A DNA stretch of 5,698 nucleotides, taken from positions 1 through 5,698 of the forward strand of contig JADYZS010000002.1 in the NCBI GenBank assembly GCA_020853075.1. The letters are read 5' to 3'. This DNA comes from Anaerolineae bacterium (GTDB taxonomy: Bacteria; Chloroflexota; Anaerolineae; JADYZS01). Shown here piece after piece: positions 1-5,698 of the stretch (the stretch's first letter is position 1; every line of letters begins with the position of its first letter). Both the position numbers and the translations under genes were made by a program. The notes below the pieces were generated by a model. That model ran no database searches, had not been told where the DNA came from, and saw only the letters and a program-made list of their open reading frames with translations.

Positions 1-1
1 A

Positions 2-58
2 TTCCTGTTCAGCCGCGAGGCCATGCGCTGCACCGAGGCGACCCCTGGTATGGTATAA
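2..58 (+). CDS. Possible C-terminal end of a gene entering from the left (partial)
   Basis: Frame 2 of the plus strand is open from the window edge to a TAA at 56-58 and would encode the last 18 residues of a protein (FLFSREAMRCTEATPGMV). Fifteen of the 18 codons end in G or C, as in the real genes here, and the other frames over the same bases do not show this bias. The piece would end 24 bp from the stop of the convergent minus-strand gene. Eighteen residues are too few to name a family. The alternative is that this is simply non-coding sequence, or the start of a further minus-strand gene with an ATG at 24-22. Confidence 0.3.
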   Translation, partial: FLFSREAMRCTEATPGMV

Positions 59-82
59 GAAGTATATCGTCGCTCTGGTGGA

Positions 83-1318
83 CTACCTGACCAGCCGCAT
101 GGCAATCTCTGCCCATTCCCAGAGCCGCTGCGGCTGGTAGCGGACCGTGCTGATGTCCTTGAGGATGATCTCCAGCGGACAGCCGTAACGCGCGCACGCC
201 TCTAAAGTAACCCGCAGGTCGCGCTCCATGATGGCCGGTTGCCACGCGTCGTACGCGAAAGGCGCCGGGTTGGGTTTGCGGGAGAAAACGAAGTCAGACC
301 CGATGCGCTCGGCCCCCTTCTCTACATCTACCCACGGGCTCATGGATATCTTTCTCACGTGGGGGATCTTCCTGATGATGTTGATCTTGGTATGCAACGG
401 CTCGCAGCACCCGTAATAGACAAGGCCGAACCGCTCGTACCACTTAACAGCGTAAGCGATCTCAAACTCGTCGTACATGGCCGGGGAGACAGATGAGAAG
501 ATCTGGGCCATGCCGTAGGTCCAGATGTCCTTAGCCCGGGGCCGTCGTGGATCGTACCCAGGGGCGGGGAGTTCGTCCGTGTATGCTCCGGTGCAGTGGA
601 CCCTACCGTGGCCGTAACCCAGCAAGCCTTTCTCCTCAAGATCATCAAGCCTGGCGAGGTAGGCGTCGGTGAGCCGAGACATGATCCGGTGCATAAATGC
701 GGGCCGGTCGGCCAGATCAAGGAGTACGGCCTGCGCTCCGCGCCACGTAACGATGATGTCCCAGGCCGCGAACCAGGGCATCAGCCCCTGCATGCGCACG
801 GCGAGGATCCCGTCAAAGAGTTCACGTGCCTTCTCTTCTGTCTCAGCAGTTGCCCGTTCGTCAAGATAGATACCTTGATAGCGGATCTTCTGGATGTCCT
901 CTTCGGTTCGCAGTTGATCTTCGTAGAAGTGACCCACTATGTCGTTTCTCGGGTCGCTTATCGCGATCCGTTCTACCTCCTGAATCCCGTAGCCGCCACC
1001 GCAGATGGTCTTCGGTACGTCAATCACTGGCTCCACTACCATGTCGGCCCGCATGTGTTGCCAGGCGTAGAGGGTCCTGCGCAACGTCGTTTCTATGCCG
1101 CGACAGAAGGGGGCCTCTGATTGGGGCGTGAGTTCGTCGCTAACCTCCATCTCGTGCCAGGGGATCTGGTCAATCATGACCATCGGGCGGACGGGCTTCA
1201 GCCCATTGAGCGACTTCCAGAGAGAGAGCGTCTCCTGCTGCACGGGCAGCGCCGCGATCTCGGCGACCTGCCAGGCCAGTCCCCTCAAGATATCCTTGTC
1301 ATGCTGGGTCACTGACAT
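83..1318 (-). CDS. Uroporphyrinogen decarboxylase/methyltransferase superfamily protein (not HemE)
   Basis: Predicted cytosolic protein of 411 residues with the URO-D/MtaA-type TIM-barrel fold. What I see: an N-terminal segment with RPMVMIDQIPWHEM (residues 44-57), an HCTGAYTDELPAPG stretch (241-254), and a C-terminal block with YYGCCEPLH (301-309), KISMSPWVD (323-331) and DFVFSRKPNPAPF (342-354). From memory these blocks mark a family common in anaerobes and usually labelled URO-D-like or hypothetical. Relatives include corrinoid/CoM methyltransferases that bind zinc through His and Cys; His241, Cys242, Cys304 and Cys305 are possible ligands here, by inference only. The LRQAGR motif of true HemE is absent, so haem synthesis is not supported. 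Start choice: the frame is open to an ATG at 1546, but the ATG at 1318 has GGAGG five bases upstream and a promoter candidate at 1407-1435 lies inside the longer version. The substrate is unknown, and no corrinoid protein or reactivase gene is adjacent within the window. Confidence 0.85.
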   Translation of the reverse strand: MSVTQHDKDILRGLAWQVAEIAALPVQQETLSLWKSLNGLKPVRPMVMIDQIPWHEMEVSDELTPQSEAPFCRGIETTLRRTLYAWQHMRADMVVEPVIDVPKTICGGGYGIQEVERIAISDPRNDIVGHFYEDQLRTEEDIQKIRYQGIYLDERATAETEEKARELFDGILAVRMQGLMPWFAAWDIIVTWRGAQAVLLDLADRPAFMHRIMSRLTDAYLARLDDLEEKGLLGYGHGRVHCTGAYTDELPAPGYDPRRPRAKDIWTYGMAQIFSSVSPAMYDEFEIAYAVKWYERFGLVYYGCCEPLHTKINIIRKIPHVRKISMSPWVDVEKGAERIGSDFVFSRKPNPAPFAYDAWQPAIMERDLRVTLEACARYGCPLEIILKDISTVRYQPQRLWEWAEIAMRLVR

Positions 1319-1334
1319 ATATTCCTCCGCCGTC
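1319..1334 (-). promoter_or_regulatory. Ribosome binding site that sets the URO-D-like start
   Basis: Read on the minus strand, the bases just before the ATG at 1318-1316 contain GGAGGAATAT, a strong Shine-Dalgarno core with a five-base spacer. This favours the 411-residue form over the 487-residue open frame that starts at 1546. The first 76 residues of the longer frame carry no recognisable family motif. Confidence 0.7.
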
Positions 1335-1406
1335 GTATTCGCTGCCGGGTAGGAGTAGTCCGCCGGGTTGAACGAGCCCTCTGAGATGTAGGGTGATGCT
1401 CTGATA

Positions 1407-1435
1407 TACTTACCACAACTCTTGCCGGGTGTCAA
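1407..1435 (-). promoter_or_regulatory. Candidate promoter of the URO-D-like gene
   Basis: On the minus strand a perfect TTGACA -35 box (1435-1430) is followed after 17 bp by TAAGTA (1412-1407), or after 18 bp by AAGTAT. The -10 match is weak. Transcription would start near 1400 and give a leader of about 80 nt before the ATG at 1318. The -35 is convincing, but the promoter as a whole is only moderately supported. Confidence 0.4.
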
Positions 1436-1539
1436 CAGGGTTGCTTCCTGCGCATCCCAGAATGGGGGCGAGTTTCTGAGGCAGCTGCTCCAGTTCTGCC
1501 CCGAAATTGGATACACTACCACACAAACCCAAGCCTTTC

Positions 1540-1568
1540 TTGCCAAAATAGGCGGGTAGCCGTATAAT
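1540..1568 (+). promoter_or_regulatory. Sigma-70-type promoter of ppdK
   Basis: TTGCCA (1540-1545, five of six consensus bases) is followed by a 17-bp spacer and a perfect TATAAT (1563-1568). Transcription would start around 1575, giving an untranslated leader of about 148 nt before the ATG at 1723. It is one of the two best-scoring promoters in the window. An inverted repeat begins inside the -10 box, so a bound regulator could block it. Confidence 0.75.
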
Positions 1569-1591
1569 CCAGCCTATGGCTGGATAATCCA
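1564..1591. repeat. Direct and inverted repeats over the ppdK -10 and start site (candidate operator)
   Basis: The octamer ATAATCCA occurs at 1564-1571 and again at 1584-1591, a 20-bp period or about two helical turns. Between them is a perfect inverted repeat, ATCCAGCC-TAT-GGCTGGAT (1567-1585), and TGGATAATCCA (1581-1591) is an 11-bp palindrome with one central base. The cluster therefore has three ATCCA/TGGAT half-sites starting in the -10 hexamer and covering the expected start site, which is where a repressor would bind. The bound protein is unknown. The same symmetry could instead act as a hairpin at the 5' end of the transcript. Confidence 0.5.
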
Positions 1592-1613
1592 ACAGGCAAC
1601 ACAGCGGAGTGCT

Positions 1614-1641
1614 GGCCGACCCGGCTGTTCTGGGGTCGGCC
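1614..1641 (+). other. Stable hairpin in the ppdK leader
   Basis: GGCCGACCC (1614-1622) pairs perfectly with GGGTCGGCC (1633-1641) around a 10-base loop, giving a nine-bp GC-rich stem about 40 nt into the predicted transcript. No run of T follows, so it is not an intrinsic terminator as it stands. It may stabilise the 5' end or be part of a regulatory leader. Downstream, GCCCC (1681-1685) can pair with GGGGC (1694-1698), and CTGCCG (1664-1669) with CGGCAG (1689-1694); these two are mutually exclusive. I recognise no known riboswitch class. Confidence 0.5.
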
Positions 1642-1705
1642 CCTCTGTGGGCATCTCTGGTATCTGCCGTATTCTAGCAGGCCCCAGGCGGCAGGGGCGA
1701 CTCTC

Positions 1706-1712
1706 AAGGAGG
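1706..1712 (+). promoter_or_regulatory. Ribosome binding site of ppdK
   Basis: AAGGAGG lies ten bases before the ATG at 1723 and confirms this start. The encoded MAKKWVYLFSEGNKDM matches the usual N-terminus of the family. The spacer is at the long end of normal. Confidence 0.8.
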
Positions 1713-1722
1713 ACCGTTTTCA

Positions 1723-4419
<2,697 letters not shown>

Positions 4420-4444
4420 CCGGCAACTACCAAGGCCGTAACCG

Positions 4445-4478
4445 GGGGGCAGGGGACTCCTGCCCCCTATCTATTTAT
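4445..4478 (+). terminator. Intrinsic terminator of ppdK
   Basis: GGGGGCAGG (4445-4453) pairs perfectly with CCTGCCCCC (4459-4467) around a five-base loop, 25 bp after the ppdK stop codon. The following TATCTATTTAT is T-rich but not an unbroken T run, so termination may be less than complete. It separates the dikinase transcript from the toxin-antitoxin operon. Confidence 0.7.
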
Positions 4479-4500
4479 GGCGGTCTTCAAAGTGACGCTA

Positions 4501-4529
4501 TTGACAATATGTGCAATCAGTGATAATAT
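4501..4529 (+). promoter_or_regulatory. Promoter of the toxin-antitoxin operon
   Basis: A perfect TTGACA (4501-4506) is followed at 17 bp by TAATAT (4524-4529) or at 15 bp by GATAAT (4522-4527). Transcription would start near 4536, about 40 nt before the antitoxin ATG at 4577. This rules out the upstream in-frame ATG at 4511, which lies inside the promoter. Confidence 0.65.
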
Positions 4530-4535
4530 ATGCAA
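4507..4535. repeat. Imperfect direct repeat in the toxin-antitoxin promoter (candidate operator)
   Basis: ATATGTGCAA (4507-4516) recurs with one mismatch as ATATATGCAA (4526-4535), 19 bp apart. The first copy lies in the promoter spacer, and the second covers the end of the -10 region and the expected start site. Type II toxin-antitoxin operons are normally repressed by their own antitoxin-toxin complex, and the antitoxin here has a DNA-binding helix-turn-helix. These repeats are therefore a plausible binding site. The link is inferred; the sequence shows only the repeat and its position. Confidence 0.45.
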
Positions 4536-4562
4536 GATATGACTGCGACTTCTTCGGGATTC

Positions 4563-4568
4563 AAGGGG
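4563..4568 (+). promoter_or_regulatory. Ribosome binding site that sets the antitoxin start
   Basis: AAGGGG is eight bases before the ATG at 4577. It supports this start over the upstream in-frame ATG at 4511, which has no comparable site. Confidence 0.6.
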
Positions 4569-4576
4569 CACTATCC

Positions 4577-4939
4577 ATGACCAGAAACGATAGGAGCAGA
4601 TATTATACCGTGCCAGAAGCGGCAGAGATGCTTGAGGTAAGCCCTTCTACCGTCTGGCGCTGGATTGAAGCGGGTAGGCTCCCTGCCCAGCGGGTAGGCC
4701 CCAAGAATATCCGTATCAGGAAGGAAGACTTGGCAGCGGTCATCACACCTGCGCGGACACAGAAGGTGTCTATGGAAGACAAAGAACGTGGTGATAACTG
4801 GGCTGATTATGATCCGGAGAAAGTCAGAGAAGCGATTACGGAGACAGCCGGCAGTTGGGCCGATCTTGATACCGATGCGCTCATTGCCAACCTCTATCGT
4901 GCTCGCGAAGAAGGCTCCAGGCCAGCGACCAGACCCTAA
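4577..4939 (+). CDS. Helix-turn-helix antitoxin of a VapC-type pair
   Basis: Protein of 120 residues, predicted to bind DNA and neutralise the PIN-domain toxin encoded next to it. Residues 10-55 (YTVPEAAEMLEVSPSTVWRW, then a basic stretch GRLPAQRVGPKNIRIRKEDL) are a typical excisionase/MerR-type winged helix. The charged C-terminal half, with YDPEKVREAI (78-87), AGSWADLD (91-98) and LYRAREEGSRP (106-116), resembles the tails of antitoxins paired with PIN toxins and is the likely toxin-binding part. Start choice: the frame is open from an ATG at 4511, but that lies within the promoter. The ATG at 4577 has AAGGGG eight bases upstream and begins the protein just before the helix-turn-helix. The stop overlaps the toxin start (TAATG), so the two are translationally coupled, with antitoxin first as usual. 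Autoregulation is likely from family knowledge. A stand-alone excisionase is less likely, as no integrase is nearby. Confidence 0.85.
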   Translation: MTRNDRSRYYTVPEAAEMLEVSPSTVWRWIEAGRLPAQRVGPKNIRIRKEDLAAVITPARTQKVSMEDKERGDNWADYDPEKVREAITETAGSWADLDTDALIANLYRAREEGSRPATRP

Positions 4940-5334
4940 TGCCATACATACTTGACGCCGATTGGGTCATCCAAGCCCTTGCCGGTCGTTCTAAGGCTGT
5001 CCAGACCCTCAAACTCCTGGCCCCCGATGGCATTGCCATCAGCTGGGTCACCGTAGGTGAGATCTACGAAGGAGCCTTGGGCTTCTCCCAGACCGAGATA
5101 CGTATCGCCGCCTTCCGCCAATTTCTACATCCGTTTCGGGTGCTCAATCTGAACGATCCTATCATGGAACGCTTTGCCGGAATTCGCTCTCTACTCCGGC
5201 GTCGCGGCGAACTCATCTCCGATTTTGACATCCTGCTGGGCGCGACGGCTCTTCATCACGACCTAACGGTACTAACATACAACATCCGCCACTTGCAGCG
5301 TATTCCCGACCTCAAACTCTATCGTGAAAGTTGA
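4939..5334 (+). CDS. vapC: VapC-like PIN-domain ribonuclease toxin
   Basis: Protein of 131 residues, the normal size for a single PIN domain, predicted to be a Mg2+-dependent endoribonuclease that slows translation when free of its antitoxin. VapC family members commonly cut tRNA or rRNA; the target here cannot be read from sequence. The acidic metal-binding residues are present: Asp6 (with Asp8) in YILDADWVI, Glu41 in TVGEIYEG, and Asp95 and Asp97 in SDFDILLGATAL. The C-terminal TYNIRHLQRIPDLKLY (113-128) is the usual family ending, with Asn115 in the fourth conserved position. The active site therefore looks intact. The ATG at 4939-4941 overlaps the antitoxin TAA by one base, and no separate ribosome binding site is evident, so translation probably depends on the upstream gene. 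No clear terminator follows before the next promoter at 5365. I use vapC as a family label, not a subtype assignment. Confidence 0.9.
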   Translation: MPYILDADWVIQALAGRSKAVQTLKLLAPDGIAISWVTVGEIYEGALGFSQTEIRIAAFRQFLHPFRVLNLNDPIMERFAGIRSLLRRRGELISDFDILLGATALHHDLTVLTYNIRHLQRIPDLKLYRES

Positions 5335-5364
5335 CCTTGGGTTCTCCCCACCTACGAGCGTATC

Positions 5365-5393
5365 TTGCCATTTTCCCGCTCAGATGCTAGAAT
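5365..5393 (+). promoter_or_regulatory. Promoter of the GNAT-like gene
   Basis: TTGCCA (5365-5370) is followed by a 17-bp spacer and TAGAAT (5388-5393), each five of six consensus bases. Transcription would start near 5400, giving a leader of about 35 nt. The -35 sequence and spacing are identical to those of the ppdK promoter. The promoter covers an in-frame ATG at 5384, which argues against that start. Confidence 0.65.
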
Positions 5394-5420
5394 CCATTCA
5401 TGACCCCGCGCACATCTTTC

Positions 5421-5426
5421 AGGAGA
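5421..5426 (+). promoter_or_regulatory. Ribosome binding site that sets a GTG start
   Basis: AGGAGA is eight bases before the GTG at 5435 and is the only good Shine-Dalgarno match near the possible starts of the GNAT-like gene. It is the main reason for choosing a GTG over the ATG 51 bases upstream. Confidence 0.65.
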
Positions 5427-5434
5427 AAATCACG

Positions 5435-5698
5435 GTGCGCATCCGCCCTGCTGAGTTAGCAGACCTCAACGCCTGCATCCTGTTAGATGGTTCCTACCAG
5501 ACGGACTGTGTTTGGCAAATGGAGCAGCGGGAACAGGATGGTGAGATCAGCGTATCCTTCCGGCAGGTAACCTTGCCGCGCATGGTCACCGTGGCCTACC
5601 CGGCCGTGGATGCTGCTCTGGTTACCCATTGGCAACGAGGCGATTCTGTGCTGGTGGCAGAACTGGATAACGAAGTTTTGGGCTTCTGGGACATGAGC
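5435..5698 (+). CDS. Probable GNAT-family N-acetyltransferase (partial, 3' end outside window)
   Basis: The first 88 codons are present and the frame is still open at the window edge. The beginning VRIRPAELADLNACILLD is the classic N-terminus of GNAT acetyltransferases (first strand and helix). The segment SVLVAELDNEVLGFWDMS (71-88) is the strand pair that leads toward the acetyl-CoA-binding core. The diagnostic acetyl-CoA loop (R/Q-x-x-G-x-G/A) would lie downstream, so the assignment rests on the N-terminal half. The central SYQTDCVWQME (20-30) and a strand-rich stretch recall, from memory, a GNAT subgroup of Chloroflexota. Start choice: the GTG at 5435 has AGGAGA eight bases upstream. The in-frame ATG at 5384 lies in the promoter and has no ribosome binding site, and the ATG at 5400 is in another frame that soon stops. 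The substrate is unknown. Confidence 0.7.
   Translation, partial: MRIRPAELADLNACILLDGSYQTDCVWQMEQREQDGEISVSFRQVTLPRMVTVAYPAVDAALVTHWQRGDSVLVAELDNEVLGFWDMS

Larger units (their letters stand above)
1319..1722. other. Divergent intergenic region between the URO-D-like gene and ppdK
   Basis: These 404 bp hold no convincing gene. From left to right they contain the ribosome binding site and leader of the minus-strand gene, its promoter candidate (1407-1435), about 100 bp with no clear signal except a GCAGCTGC palindrome (1481-1488), the ppdK promoter (1540-1568), a repeat cluster over its -10 and start (1564-1591), and a leader of about 148 nt with hairpin potential that ends in the ppdK ribosome binding site. 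The short open frames crossing the region lack start signals and resemble no family I know. Confidence 0.7.

Noticed and set aside
1..24. A further minus-strand gene starting at the ATG at 24-22
   Set aside because: Only eight codons fit before the window edge, the nearest purine-rich stretch is too far upstream, and codon bias favours a plus-strand frame instead.
596..1120. A 174-codon plus-strand open frame within the URO-D-like gene
   Set aside because: The minus strand carries clear family motifs over the same bases, and the plus-strand product resembles nothing and lacks a ribosome binding site.
83..1318. Assignment of the minus-strand gene as haem-pathway HemE
   Set aside because: The N-terminal LRQAGR signature is missing and the C-terminal blocks belong to a different branch of the superfamily.
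83..1546. Longer 487-residue form of the URO-D-like protein
   Set aside because: The ATG at 1318 has a strong ribosome binding site, the extra 76 residues lack family motifs, and a TTGACA promoter candidate lies inside the extension.
1614..1641. Leader hairpin as an intrinsic terminator
   Set aside because: The stem is strong, but what follows is CCTCTGTGG rather than a T run, so termination there is not supported.
4511..4576. Extended antitoxin start at 4511
   Set aside because: It lies within the promoter elements, has no ribosome binding site, and adds residues before the usual helix-turn-helix N-terminus.
5384..5434. ATG starts at 5384 and 5400 for the last gene
   Set aside because: The first overlaps the spacer and -10 region and has no ribosome binding site. 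The second is out of frame and reaches a stop after 19 codons.

Overview
The window is an ordinary bacterial chromosomal segment with moderately high GC and GC-rich third codon positions. It has recognisable sigma-70-type promoters, strong AGGAGG-type ribosome binding sites and short intergenic gaps. The gene content fits an anaerobic or fermentative bacterium. The uroporphyrinogen-decarboxylase-like protein and the start of the GNAT protein resemble, from memory, proteins common in Chloroflexota (Anaerolineae-like) genomes. That taxonomic guess is an inference and cannot be settled from this window.

Layout. The first 58 bases probably hold the last 18 codons of a plus-strand gene that runs in from outside. 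It ends tail-to-tail with a minus-strand gene (83-1318) for a 411-residue member of the uroporphyrinogen decarboxylase/cobalamin-dependent methyltransferase superfamily. That protein is not a genuine HemE. A 404-bp divergent intergenic region (1319-1722) follows. It holds a promoter candidate for the minus-strand gene, a near-consensus promoter for the rightward gene, a repeat cluster over that promoter's -10 and transcription start, and a long leader that can form hairpins. The rightward gene (1723-4419) is a complete pyruvate, phosphate dikinase of 898 residues with all key catalytic residues. It ends in a strong hairpin terminator (4445-4478).

A two-gene toxin-antitoxin operon follows (4577-5334). 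It encodes an excisionase/MerR-type helix-turn-helix antitoxin and a VapC-like PIN-domain ribonuclease. The two genes are coupled by a TAATG overlap. Their promoter has a perfect TTGACA -35 box and a 10-bp repeat that could be the autoregulatory operator. The window ends inside the first 88 codons of a probable GNAT acetyltransferase with its own promoter (TTGCCA-17-TAGAAT) and a GTG start.

How the genes work together. The dikinase interconverts pyruvate and phosphoenolpyruvate and is a central-carbon enzyme. The URO-D-like protein is divergently transcribed and has no obvious pathway link to it. The toxin-antitoxin pair is a self-contained accessory module placed between the dikinase terminator and the GNAT promoter. 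I see no CRISPR array, rRNA or tRNA gene, transposase or prophage gene. Nothing here is clearly a new system. The most worthwhile leads are the repeat and inverted-repeat cluster and structured leader of the dikinase gene, the putative toxin-antitoxin operator, and the unassigned substrate of the URO-D-like enzyme.
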